Below, one piece after another: positions 44,757-56,300 of a stretch of DNA of 64,000 bases. Both the position numbers and the translations under genes were made by a program. The notes beneath the pieces were generated by a model, which was given only the letters and a program-made list of their open reading frames with translations, was not told the origin of the DNA and ran no database searches. The DNA lies in contig NC_089423.1 in NCBI RefSeq assembly GCF_013426205.1, forward strand, positions 4,898,001-4,962,000. The letters are read 5' to 3'. Position 1 is the first letter of the stretch. Every line of letters begins with the position of its first letter. The DNA is from Metarhizium brunneum. Its lineage: Eukaryota; Ascomycota; Sordariomycetes; Hypocreales; Clavicipitaceae.

Positions 44757-46777
44757 ATGCGTCTCCCCCCGTTGGCAGCCTTCCCCAAGGCCTCGTGGCA
44801 GCAACAGCTTCCGCCTCAGGAATGGGACTCCCTTGTGCAGGCGTGGGTAGCGCTCTGCAGAGCCTATCTAGACCTCTCCGACGACGACTTCAAAAGGCAG
44901 ACTGAATCGCACGCCTCCCTTGTTACATTCTCATCGACGTTTGTGCATGAAGTTGTCGCGGCGCCTTTGATGCCAAAGTCGACATTGCTCCTCCGGCCCG
45001 TGTTCCACCTGATTTCGCGGCTTTTAAGACTCTTAGCTCCTCCAGTTCTATTGGAATATTCATTCCTCGCGGATTTTGCCAGGATATATCCCAAAAAACG
45101 CACCTCTCCGCTCATCGCAGGCCTCTTCAGCACTCACTCGAGTAGTACACTCATTGAAGCCTCTCTCACGACTCTCAAGAAACTGCTCATTCCAATCCTC
45201 GACTCCGGCATCAAAGGGGATCTGAAATTAGTGGAGGCTAAGCTTGTCTCGCTTAGCCCGTTGTTACACGTATCACCACACTCGTGTATACAGTTACTGG
45301 CTGGATCAGATTTCTTCGAAGGACTGGTGACGTGCTTTAAGGTTATGAATCCGCCGTTGAGAAAGGCCATTGTCACAACCACGTATCTATGCGTAGTTGG
45401 GCTGACAGAAGCGGAACCGCCAAAGTGGTCGATGCTGAGTGACCAGTTGTTTACGCTGAAGACTGTTGCCGAGGAGCACAGGATGGGACCACTGAATGCA
45501 AACGACTCGCTTGTGGCGGAACTGGTTACCGCGACGCCATTGTTGAAGGTCCTGCTGAGGAGGGCTGAGGAACGTGGTGCTGCTACGGAGAGCTTAAAGA
45601 AGCGGATTACTGCGTTGGAGCCCTTTAAAAAAGGACCGATGGCAAGGCCAAAGCGGCCTAGCAGGAGGAAGGTTGATAAAGGTAAGGGGAGGCAGACAAA
45701 TGAAGATGTGCGGGCTGAAATGCATGTCCATCACATGAGTCAAATAACTCATGTTCAAGACTTGTTCCCCGACCTTGGAGCTGGGTTTGTGTCCAAGTGT
45801 CTGGATGAGTACAAGGATGATGTGGAACTGGTCGTGGCGAATCTACTTTCGCAATCACTGCCGCCTCACTTGGCTACAGCGGACAGGAGCGAACCATTGT
45901 ACGTGGAGTCGGGACATCAATTTCAAGTATACTGGAACACACAAAGTCATTGTACTAACAATTCATACACAGATCGCCTCACCAAGACATTCCCCATCAC
46001 TCAAACCTGGCGCCTCGATCTACACCACCGCAGGTTCCAACTAGACGGAACGTCTTTGACGATGACGAATTCGACCGCCTCAGCGCTGACGAGTCCAAAA
46101 TTTCATTCGGCAAGAAGCCGCAGAAAAACGCTGATGAACTCCTAAAAGACAAATCCACAGCGCCAAACAAGGCTGCCATTCTGTCTGCTCTTGCATCATT
46201 TGACTCCGATGATGACGAGCGCGATGACACATATGATGCAGCTGATGTAGGCGGCACTGTGGACACGATGAACCAAGAAGCGGATGGTGTAGATGATGGA
46301 AATGAAGAAATCCTTTTCCGAGCATATCATTCGGACGAGAAGGTGTTTGGCCGAGATGTTGGCACAAGAAGGGGCAACGCGCGAACGAAACTGAGGGAAG
46401 AAACCGGTATGACGGATGAAGCTATAGAGGGATGGGCAGTCATGCTGGCACGAAATCCTCAGCAAAAGAAGAGACTAGACGCCAAGTATGCTTTTGCAGG
46501 GCAACAGGTCCGACTCGAGCGCACGGCCTGGAGAGCCAGTCCAGCAGAGCCGGCAACTGAAGATAGTGACATTGATGGCGGAGGAGGCAGAGGTGGACGC
46601 GGACGCGGAGGAGGGCGAGGACGAGGGAACCGCGGCGGCAACGTTGCTGGACCGACTGGTGAGAAAGAAACTGAAGCGGCGAGGAGAAACAAAGAGGCAC
46701 ATAAGGGGTCTCGAGCGAATCATAACAGGAGGGATGCCCGAGCAAAGAAGATGGCTCGCGGTGGTTTTGCTGGCTGA
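44757..46777 (+). CDS. CUE3: CUE-domain protein, CUE3/ASCC2-like (RQT complex)
   Basis: Two exons, 44757-45898 and 45973-46777 (648 aa). The intron (GTACGT...ACACAG, 74 nt) joins SEPL/SPHQD in frame. The N-terminal helical domain (WDSLVQAWVALCRAYLDLSDDDF) and the CUE domain at about 330-380 (VQDLFPDLGAGFVSKCLDEY, VELVVANLL) match yeast Cue3 / human ASCC2. That ubiquitin-binding subunit of the ribosome-quality-control trigger complex splits collided ribosomes ubiquitinated by Hel2. The second exon is acidic and disordered, then carries a conserved NARTKLREETGMTDEAIEGW segment, an RGG-rich stretch (GGRGGRGRGGGRGRGNRGG) and a basic tail. The upstream frame starts only with a TTG; 44757 is the first ATG. 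Its stop is 12 bp from that of the convergent gene. Confidence 0.88.
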
Positions 46778-46789
46778 TGTGGCCCGGGC

Positions 46790-49639
46790 CTACTTGCCAA
46801 TTCTCTTCCTCTTTGGCTGACTCCCCGAGTCGTAACCCGAGGTCAATATGGGGGTCTGATCTAGGCAGATAGATCCTCGCTTCGGCACTTGCTCCAAGGC
46901 AGTAGCTTCAAGAACATCCCCAAAGTCCGGTTCTCCTGGAATACCACGGGTCTCATCTATTACAAGTGTCGTTGGATAATAATACCCGGCCGATTCACCA
47001 TCTGGGAGGAACTCAAAAGGCGGCATCGGTGAAGCGCTGTTTACGAAAGATGAGCCAATTTCCTCGATGCCCGTGCCTCCACTGTGGCAATCTTGTGGTG
47101 TAGCCAACTCAGATACATGCTCATTCGGCGTCCAGTCAGGCTCCGCTTCACCCCTGTAGTTGATCATACTCTGTAACGATGCCCGCGAGCTTCTTCGGCT
47201 GTCTTGGTATGTTTTCAGGTCATAACACCGTCGACAAGAAGGGTAGGCGGCATAACGGTCCTCTTCGTCTCGGGCCTGAGGCAACTCAGGACGACGCTGC
47301 AATCCGCATTTCTCCTGGATGTCGTCAAAGATATCAGCAGCAGGAGTGAAGAATGTGATTCGAGGACCAGGACCCCAGTACTTGTTACGTCCCCATAGCT
47401 GGCCATAAAGACAATTGGTTTCTGCATCCACGATGGCAGCACCACTGTCACCCTCAACTCCAATACCTCCACGTATCCAAGAGTCCTCACTACTACATGA
47501 GGAGAACGGCTCTTCCACAAACCATTCACGAGTTGCTTTTCCGGTACCGTTCTCTTCAGCGCTTACATAGGCGGGCATTTCGCACACCGTCCCTCTTTGG
47601 TAGCCTGATGTTCGGCCGCTGGATACGACAGCAGCACCCGGGCTGATGCCGCTCGTCCCGCCGCATACCGATCTAATGAGGGGTTCCATAATGATCGGCT
47701 GAGTTTCTGAAGGGAAGCGACGAAGAATGTTGGCTCTGCCTCCCGACTTTCTGCTAGAAGTTACGAGAGCCCAGTCAGTGACTACGAGTGGTTGCTCCAT
47801 CTCGTTGTCCCCCCAATAGGGATCATGTGAAATTCTTGTCGTCTTCAGATTCAGACCAGATGTAACGGTAAGAAGACCCAGCTTGAAGTCTGTCTCGTCC
47901 GAGAGGCAGTCATGTCCCTCAGCTAAACATGGACCTCGGTCCTGCGGGGAAGGGTGTTCGATCTTCACCATTGGCAAGTTCTGGTACGCAGCCAAAAAAG
48001 GGTGAAAGTTTACTAGCCAGTATGATCCCCCGTCAACGTCTAAGCAAGGACCCAATGTGGCTGTACTCTCCTCAATAAGTTCCTCTCCCGGAATGCCCAC
48101 ACTGTCACCCATACATGGACAACTGAAATGGTATGGGTTCCTGGCAGACAGAATGTCATCCGGGTGCGTCTGACTAAGGCCTCTAGCCCAGCGTGCAGCA
48201 CGACTTATTTGGCCGACAGAGAAGACAAAACTCACTAAGCGTCTATACTTGTCAGGGAGTAGGTCGGCGACGTGTCGGGCGATGACGATTTTCCGGGTTC
48301 GCGATAACATTGCTGTTGTCATTATACAAATTCGGCGGTGTTGGGCCGTTCGACCCCTCGTACATGAAATGACATGACGAGGACCGGACCATTTAGGGAC
48401 AAACTCGGCCAGGAATGGAAGGATGGAATGCTCGAAAACGAGTGGGAAGCTGGCTGTCTCGAGGGTACGGGTCGTTCGTGCCTGGACAAGGTCTGTTGGG
48501 ACATGTCCGGCTCGAGGAGTACCTTCGTTTATTAGCTGGGAGTCTAAGTTGAGGGAAAGTCAAGCATCGGATGACAAATGCAGAGGGCACAGGGAAGTCA
48601 TTTTGAACGTACCGGCATTCTTTCGAGCTTTCTTTTCGATGATGGTCCATAACCGGTCTTGGCATTTCTTCTTGGCCCTCGCCACCGTGACATTTTCCAC
48701 AGCTGCCTTGGTTTCTGAGTCAACACTTATTGCCGACTTTGTTGGCGTCGACTCTGTGTTGTGATGAAATTTTGGACTTGTCTCTCTGTTGTCTGCGGCG
48801 GACGACGGTAGTTTCCATTCCTTGACAGCATCCTGCCCAGACCCTGGATGTTCTACGGCAATATGGGATGACAACTCACGCCTGCTCTGGAACGGTTGAT
48901 CGGAACACTCTAACACGGGGCACATAAGTAAGTGCTCAACTTTAACGTGCCAAGCAAGATCTTTCCGGGTGGCGAAACTTGGCTGCGGGCATCCAGCCCA
49001 ACTGCATGCGTGAGTGTGCACAGCTTGAACATGAGTCTGGAGATCCGCATCAGACGCGAACGAAAGATGACAGTGGGGTGCTATGCAAACCAGCTTTTTG
49101 TAGTTGGCAAGCTCAGATTCTGTATTATCCCTGGCATGTTCGTCTGCGTCTTCTTTGCCAATCTCTCTGCCCAGGTGACTTGGACTTGGCGAGCGTGGAC
49201 CGATCAACACTTCACCTTGTTCTGTTTGGACAGGAGAAAGAGTTGATCCTGTCGAGGATGGAGCATCGAGACTGACGGTGCTTCTCAAGTCTTTGGACGG
49301 AAGTGAATGACGATTTGGCCAGCGTGGATCGAACTTGTCGTGTCCATGCAGTCTGTCATACAGCTCCTGAGGATCGTGGAGGAATGGAGGTATACTTAGG
49401 AACGTTGGTGGAACGCCTTTGTCCGTGGACCATTGGATATCCTCGGGCGAGAGCTGTAGTCCATCGGGAGTCATGTAGAGCGAGTCTATGGCGGGGGGAT
49501 AGCCGTGCCCAACGTTGTGACCGGTCGCATCTTCGAATGGCCCTTGTGGCGCCAGGGACGGCGCGGCTTGGAGACTCGGCGGCCGGGACCGACAAGCGGC
49601 TTTCCTTGCCCGTCGGACCTGTTGCCCTCGATCAAGCAT
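46790..49639 (-). CDS. C2H2 zinc-finger / trypsin-like serine protease fusion protein
   Basis: Two exons, 49639-48613 and 48522-46790 (919 aa). The 90-nt intron has a GTACGT donor, a CTAAT branch site and a CGAAG acceptor; the join gives KNAG-TPRAGHVPTDLVQ with an open frame of 178 nt up to the Met at 48322. Three C2H2 fingers are visible: Cys185/Cys190/His203/His208, Cys212/Cys217/His231/His236 and Cys240/Cys245/His259/His264. Residues 390-750 look like a PA-clan (trypsin-like) domain: candidate triad His516 (WLVNFHPF), Asp592 (VTDWALV) and Ser702 (VEGDSGAAIVD). The C-terminal 160 residues are low-complexity and end in a basic PKRKRIGK, a possible nuclear signal. No signal peptide is present, so it is intracellular. 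Automated callers may split it in two. The family is not one I can name; protease activity is inferred from motifs. Confidence 0.75.
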
Positions 49640-50009
49640 GGCGAGTTGTATTTTGCCAATGGTTCAAGACGCTGCCAAGTGTAGTGAAGGTCATTGAGGA
49701 ATAAAGGCTTCAAAAGACGCCGACCCGGAGATGGTTTGGTGTCTGAGGTGTCGAGTTCGACCTGGAAGTTGCAAGATCTTATGGAAGGAGCACCCGATCT
49801 TGTTGGGCCGAATAAATACTCCGCACATGGGGGCCAAAGGCAAGACAGGCAAGACAAGGCAGACGGGCCGGACCAGCTGTTGGTTGCCTCGCGAGGGGAA
49901 GGCGGCCTCCCGGGCGAACCACCTTCTTGACGTCGGCTGACGGGCATTTCTACATACGAGAGCCACGGTATGCCACTGGAGAGATGTGAAGGTACGTACG
50001 ATGTGCCAT
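49640..50009. promoter_or_regulatory. Promoter region of the zinc-finger/protease gene
   Basis: 370 bp lie between its start codon and the stop of the RTA1-like gene, which is on the same strand. An overlapping minus-strand frame (49486-49947) has no conserved content. No element assignable. Confidence 0.45.
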
Positions 50010-50973
50010 CTATATTCTATTTACCAGATTGTGTTCAACCACCAACTTGTTGGCTCGACACACTTCACCGAACCAGTACTGCGGGTGTAATACCGTGAGC
50101 AAGATAGACATGAAAACCGTCGGAATACTGTCCAACGCGATGAAAATACCCTCTTTCGACGCCAGAGGGCCATTAAACCCGTCACTCAACTCGGCGACCC
50201 TCCAACAAGAACGGATAAAGAGGCAAGCAGCGGCCAACGAGGCACCTAACACGACAGTTAATCCCCGGCTGCCGTATCGCCCAGCCATGTCAACTCACCG
50301 AGCATATACCACCGCATTTTGTCATATCTGAGCCTCAATTGCAACTTCTTGTAAACGACAAAAAGAACAACACAGAAAATAGCCGTACATAAGACTTGCG
50401 TCGCCAACCCCGCAATCATCAGATCGATACCAACTGGACTATCCGCGAAAATGGCCGCAAGAGATCCGCCACACCCTATAAAGCAGAGACAAGCAAAGTC
50501 TCCAAGGATAAAGAGAGTGGCAAACAACCGGGGTCCTATGTGTTTTACTCGTGCTTGAGAGTAGTGTCGCTGAAGCATGCTGATCCCGAGATACAGGGAG
50601 GATGAGAGAAACGTCGGACCAAGTGTTAGGCCAATGATGTACCTGGACACATTGTAAGAGACTCCTTTCCCAACAAGTCAGACACTTCCTTTCCATTCTG
50701 AAAGACTTACATAATGTATCCATTTTTGTCTCTGCGGTTATTAGAAAGCAGCAACTTGGCAATGTACCCTAAAAACTCCAAGAGTACACCGCACAACATT
50801 CCAATAGAATAGCCATAGTACCTCCTGAATTTACATGCTAAGAATGTATGAAGAAATAACAAGATTCCAAATATAGCAGTGAATATGGCGCTTGGCGCGA
50901 GAAGAGGAGTAAAAGGAAGGGCTCCCTCACCGTTGGGTGGGACATGGATTGTGGAATTGGTACTATTATCCAT
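50010..50973 (-). CDS. RTA1-like seven-span membrane protein
   Basis: Three exons: 50973-50711, 50642-50299 and 50245-50010 (280 aa). Intron 1 (68 nt, GTAAGT) joins NGYIM-YIIGLTLGPTF; intron 2 (53 nt, GTGAGT...GTTAG) joins WYMLG-ASLAAACLFIRS. Family signatures include the LAPSAIFTAIFGILLFLHT first helix, GYSIGMLCGVLLEFLGY, APxF-type TLGPTFLSSSLYLGI, and the LFIRSCWRVAELSDGFNG loop. Seven hydrophobic segments are seen. RTA1-type proteins (yeast RTA1, RSB1, RTM1) give resistance to membrane-active compounds or move sphingoid bases, mostly at the plasma membrane. The start is the ATG at 50973; the preceding codon is GTG. It is head to head with a Zn2Cys6 regulator. Confidence 0.93.
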
Positions 50974-51290
50974 CACGGGCAGATATCCACACGGAGTTGA
51001 TCAATTGATTCGGTAATACGAAAAAAAAAAACATTAACAGACACCATGAAGACCAGAACTTTAACAATTTATTCAATTCTACCTTACAAAGGCCCCCGAC
51101 TTCCTCCACGAAAGAGCCTCGAAATATCCGCAAAATTGCCGCGGTACCACCGCTCTCCGACCAATAAGGCCACCTTGCTTGACAAGTTGTCGGCAACCCA
51201 TCCGCACAATCTCCGCCCGTATCCCGCTTCTAATATGGAAGCGCATGCCCGACACAACTCTATGCATTACAGGATTACAAGAAACCGAAA
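50974..51290. promoter_or_regulatory. Divergent promoter, RTA1-like / Zn2Cys6 regulator, with CCGCGG site
   Basis: 317 bp lie between the start codons. It has a CCGCGG everted CGG pair at 51139-51144 (GCCGCGGT), the half-site arrangement used by many Zn2Cys6 dimers and the core of the yeast pleiotropic-drug-response element. A CCAAT box is at 51161-51165. An A run lies at about 51021-51030. Binding by the adjacent regulator is inference. Confidence 0.55.
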
Positions 51291-53156
51291 ATGCGGCTGA
51301 AACGCGGGCTAGAACGGGAGTCGTGCGATTTCTGTCACAGACGCAAGATCAGATGCGATCGGTCTTCCCGACTTGCTGGCGGTGAGCCCAAGTGCTCTCA
51401 GTGTGATTTACGACAGATAGCCTGCAGCGTTGATGATTCCAACGACGTTCGCATTCAGAGGAGGAAACAGACGAGAAGTGCCCATGTTGCCATATCGGAC
51501 TCGGGATATTTTCAAGAAGCCGGTTCCGCCCCCTCAAAAGATGCGCCTTCAACCGCAACCTTAGAGCCCGCCATTGCGAATCTCACACCACAGGGAACAA
51601 TATCTCCAGATACGCACAACACACCATTTACAGGGACACCATCCTTTCTACTATCAGACAATCTATTTGACCTCAGTGCGGACAGCATACTGTTTCTCGA
51701 CCAAATCTTCATGGGGGATCCGTCGTCCTCAGAATGGACCAACACGCCACTGAGCCTCGCGCCAAGTCAGGACCAGCTTATATCAGAGGCACTCTCACCA
51801 GACGATCAACATCATGAGCTTTGGGAGAGCTGCAACATGGACTCGGCCACGTTCAAAGCTGCCCTTAGGCTCTACTTCACCCACGCGGCATTATGCCTGC
51901 CCATCCTCCTCCAAGACGCCTTCTGGCAGGACTACGAATCAAACAGGTGCTGCCACGCGCTTATATACGCCATTGCCTGTCGTGGGATGCCATTCACAGA
52001 CCTCCCCGACAAATGGGAGATGCAGCAGCGCCTGGCCAACAAGTTTAAAGAATCCTTCTTCGAGCACCAGTCGACGCCTGGCCGGGGAACAGACCGCCTC
52101 GACGACATCGAAGCACTGGCGCTCATGACGAATTTCCAATACGAAAACAGCACGGCATCTTCCCTGCCGGCACACATGGAAACGCTGTTTCTATCTCTCG
52201 ACTCACTCGTCATGATGACGTTGCAGTATCGCCTCGAGGAAAATGCCTCGTCCTCCTCATCCCTTTCTCGAGCGCCCGAGCGTCGAACCCTTCTATTCTG
52301 GCACGTCTACGGCCTAGATGCCTTCAACAACCTCGACCACAAAAAGCTGTCACGCATACCGGATACCGACATCGATATCACGGCTTCGTTGCCCAGGAAC
52401 GAAGCCCACAGCTACCTGGATGCCATCCTGTCGCTGGCGATAATTGCGCGGAACATGGGACAAAAGTTCTGCACCGCAACATGTAGAAGACAGGGCGTGA
52501 AGCTCGCAGACGTCGAGGCACTATACAGGCAGCTCGATTCTTGGAGAGCCAGATGCCCGGACTATCTGCGCCATTGCGACAGCGGCAGACCGTCTAGGAC
52601 GGACGTCCATGTTCAACTGCAGAGGTGCGTGATGCGTCTCCTGGAAGCGAGCTGCTACTTGCAGATTCAGGGCTTCGTTGACGAATACGGAATCTGCCAA
52701 GAGGCCAATCTCGGTGGCGAAATGGCTTGCTTCAGAGTCGAATATGAGAGCGTACGGGCCGTCAGGGACGCCGTAGACATGTGTAATTGGATGGCAAGGT
52801 ATGACAATGACAGGCGTGGCACACACACGCTTGTTGATCTGGCGCCTAATATCCTGCGCGACATATGTGCAGGACTGGGTGTTTGGGCGAGTATTCGCGG
52901 GACAAAGCTCATAAAGGGCGAGAGCGTCTCGTCCCCCTATGTCATTAAAATCAAGGGGTGGAGGGAGCCGGCCGGTGCGGAAGACGCGAAGAAGCGGAAG
53001 CTTTGGGAGTATCTTGACACGGCCAAGTTGTTTCGTAGTACTGTTGCGAGGGCGGTTTCCCACAAGGATACGGACAAGACACTCGAAAGGGTTGATGAGT
53101 TTTTGGGCCCGTTTATGGACGACTTGGAGCAGATGCAGGCGGACACGGTGAGCTGA
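51291..53156 (+). CDS. Zn2Cys6 fungal-type transcription factor
   Basis: A single exon of 621 aa. The N-terminal zinc cluster is Cys12-x2-Cys15-x6-Cys22-x12-Cys35-x2-Cys38-x6-Cys45 (CDFCHRRKIRCD ... CSQCDLRQIAC). A Ser/Thr/Pro-rich linker follows to about residue 180. The fungal-specific middle homology region lies at about 190-450 (LRLYFTHAALCLPILLQDAFW; ALIYAIACRGMPF; RRTLLFWHVYGLDAF). A C-terminal helical part ends FLGPFMDDLEQMQADTVS. It is a nuclear DNA-binding regulator of unknown target. Divergent placement next to the RTA1-like gene suggests local control. The absence of introns is unremarkable. The start is the first ATG in frame, 20 codons or fewer before the cluster. Confidence 0.93.
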   Translation: MRLKRGLERESCDFCHRRKIRCDRSSRLAGGEPKCSQCDLRQIACSVDDSNDVRIQRRKQTRSAHVAISDSGYFQEAGSAPSKDAPSTATLEPAIANLTPQGTISPDTHNTPFTGTPSFLLSDNLFDLSADSILFLDQIFMGDPSSSEWTNTPLSLAPSQDQLISEALSPDDQHHELWESCNMDSATFKAALRLYFTHAALCLPILLQDAFWQDYESNRCCHALIYAIACRGMPFTDLPDKWEMQQRLANKFKESFFEHQSTPGRGTDRLDDIEALALMTNFQYENSTASSLPAHMETLFLSLDSLVMMTLQYRLEENASSSSSLSRAPERRTLLFWHVYGLDAFNNLDHKKLSRIPDTDIDITASLPRNEAHSYLDAILSLAIIARNMGQKFCTATCRRQGVKLADVEALYRQLDSWRARCPDYLRHCDSGRPSRTDVHVQLQRCVMRLLEASCYLQIQGFVDEYGICQEANLGGEMACFRVEYESVRAVRDAVDMCNWMARYDNDRRGTHTLVDLAPNILRDICAGLGVWASIRGTKLIKGESVSSPYVIKIKGWREPAGAEDAKKRKLWEYLDTAKLFRSTVARAVSHKDTDKTLERVDEFLGPFMDDLEQMQADTVS

Positions 53157-53350
53157 AGCTGTGACGAGGTCTTGTACGGTTTCTGCATAGGTTGGAGCGC
53201 AACGAGGGAACGATGAGGGCACGTCTAATACATTATATTTCTTGGTATACGCAAAATTACCCAATTAGCAAGTCCCATCTTGCTTCTTATGCCTCCCGAT
53301 GAACCCACATGGTAAAACGCCGTTGATGCAATACCAACATATCTGCTGCC

Positions 53351-56300
53351 TTACAAGTCCGAGAAAAGCCCATCCACAACATTGCTCAGCATCCTTAAAC
53401 TATAATACTTGGCCACCCTCCTCATAACCGTCAGCTTTCGCATAGTCTCCTGCCGAGATACTATTTCTTTCCACTCGCCACTGCACGTACAATGTTCCAT
53501 CAAGTCATTAACCCGCAAGGCGCCACACCGGGAACACTTGAGATCCTGTGTTGCCCATTCCACCGTCCAAGCTTCCACCATGGACAAGAGTCTTTCTTCA
53601 ATGGCCACGCGATCGTATTCCGTGCCACAGAAACTGCACTGCCAGCCTCGATCGTCGCTTCCTTGAAGATCTTCGTCCCTGCAAAGGTCCAAGTCGCGGG
53701 CCATTGTGCAGCTGTCGCATGATATTTGCATGAGCTTGAGACTCTCCGACGGGTTTGCAAACGTGCCTTCTTTGGAGAATTCTCGCACGTCGAATAATGC
53801 CAATAGCTCCTTACGCAACAGACGAGCTTCGAGTGTGATATTCTTGTCTAGAGAGAGAATTTGCATGAGCGACTTGACCAACTCCAGTACAGGGGCACGA
53901 GGAGTCAGGTGAGATCCAGGCAGGCTGGGGAAGCTATAGTCTTCCGCCAGCTCTGGATGCAAGAGCTCTCGCTTTTGTTGGCTTATAAGACTAGCAATGG
54001 CCTTTTTGAGTGGTTTCTCGTAGGCCTTTCCAAGAATGATCTGACTTTCCCCAGTTTCATCATTGCGATTGGGTAACTGTGTCAAACGAGGCGTTGAGTC
54101 GGGGTCATGGTTCGCCGGCCGCTTGAGATTGTGCATGAGTTGTATGAACGCAATGACCCATTCCTGGAAAATCGGTTGTAGCCGCACAGGTAGGAATGTA
54201 GCCATTTGCCAGTGCATAATGGTTTCAAGATTCTGTTCGTCCGCTTCAATGACCTCCTGGCATCCTTTGCCGCCGTAGTTGAACTCGTCGTACCACACCA
54301 AGTAATCCCAGTACTCTTTGATTTCGAGATCAATAAAGTGGAACAGAGGCTTACTCTTGATCGACTTAATGATGTACTGGCTGTAGGCGAAGGCGTTGCC
54401 AACTTCAGCCTTGGTTGTCTGCAGAATCAAGCGGTTGGCATTGGCAAAGACAACTTGTGACCCGACTCGTCTGAAGTCTGCCATGAGCTGCTGGAAGGCT
54501 TTCCGAGACATCATTTGCACGTAGTAGTGTAGGGCTCGGTCATACATGAAGGAATCGGGATTCTCGACCCAACGGACCAAATGTTGAACCAACACGTCCG
54601 CCATGGTGCTTCCCTTACAGGCCTCTGCCCACCATGCTTTGACCATCTCACGGAGGACAAGAACGCCAGAGTTGGCAAAGGCATTGTCCGAAGCCAAAGT
54701 CTCTGATCCGTCAGCGCCGCTCGGGTTAAATGACACTGAATCTGCCCCTTCTAATTCGTTGATAAGCGACGATGTCAGAATAGTGTTAATTGCCAAGTTT
54801 CGTACATCGAGGTCGATGCAGACTGAAGCAAAAGTACCCGGGTTGTTCACATTGGGCATCTTGACAGTATCCAGCGGACCAAGGATATCGTCCTTTTCAT
54901 ACCCAGCATGGTCGGGTCGTGGACCAGCCGACCACCATAGCACAACTCCATTAGCTTGCAGTCGACGAGCATAGGCAACGTCGATCAGGAAACGAGGGTC
55001 CTCCCGTTCCAGATTACAGAGAGGAACATCGCCATATCTCGCAAGGGCAGTAAGGTGTAATATCCAAGAGCCAAGGCCGAGGTAGTGACCAACCAGCCGC
55101 CGAGCCACAACAGCTTGCCAACCCAGCGGTGGAAGAGAACTATCCGTAGCATCGTACTTGAGGGGCAAGACAGGAAACTCTGCTAGGACAGGAATATCGT
55201 GGACCAGTAGGTTGCGTTGTGAAGACTGGATCACCATCATTTGTGGTCTAGATTCATCCTTTCGCATCTTCTTGACGACGTCACCGATTTCCAAATGGAC
55301 TTTGCGGCGTGTAGAGACTTGAGTGATCTTGAATGCCATATTTTCCTGATACGCGAAACAGTCCTGCCAGTTCGTACCAGCTGCTTCTTCAGCTCGTTTG
55401 GCCAACATTTCTCTATACATTCGAGTAATGTTGGGAAGATCTTGACCAGAATCCTTGTTCTTCTGCATAATGATAAGATGACCCTGATCCGAAGTGGTCG
55501 AAAATATACCAAAGATCTGACGCTCGCCGGCTGTGATGTGAGATATATATATATAAGCCAGTTGAGATGACTCCAGGTATGTACGTATCTTGACAGGTCT
55601 CTTTAGGCCAAACAGGTCAAAGCCCTGTTCTAGACCCTTGCCAAGCACAGCATTCTGTTGTTCATCAATCACGCATTGGTTTCCAAGACGGAGAACAGCC
55701 CGGATATTCAGAGGTACTTGTTTCTCGTACACGCCTTCCACGCTAGGGTGATTGAACAGCAGGGAGAACTTGGCAGCTTCACTGAAGTACACGTCCTCTG
55801 GAACAGTAAGTTTAAAGAGATGGCTTGAAGGGTGGCCGTTCGGAAGAGTGTAATTAACCTGCTCGACCTCGCAGCCCGCGATATCAACATCAGGAAGCTC
55901 GCTGCCCTTGAGATTCAGAAAGACTTGTCGAGGAACCTTGACTTTCACAGCGTGAATTTTGGCATCAATCAAAATATGAGCAGTTACAACGCCAGGGCTG
56001 TCAGTAGCCTGCAGGTGAAGCAACTGCCAAGTATTCATGAAAGTGACGTGTGCTTGTCTCATAAATGACTGCTGAATGTTGTTGCCAGTCAGGCCTCTCC
56101 TGTCGCCGAACAATTGTCGCCTGCGAATACGAGCTTGTTTCTGCAGCTTCCACTTCTGCTTCTGATACTTCAAAAAGGCAGGGTAGTTTTCTGACGGATT
56201 CGGCATGACTTTAGGTAATGCAGCCATGGGGTCCGTGTTCTCAGAAGGTTCCGGGGATTTGCGTTTTTGAACTGTCGGTGCAGGCTGCGAGGAGGCAACT

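Noticed and set aside
46790..48322. Stand-alone 510-aa protease gene starting at 48322
   Set aside because: The frame is open upstream through conserved-looking sequence to a good acceptor, so a start at 48322 would cut the protein.
48393..48665. Alternative second exon for the zinc-finger/protease gene, acceptor at TTGTCCAG
   Set aside because: Joined to the GTACGT donor it runs into a TAA; the CGAAG acceptor gives an open frame into the protease domain.
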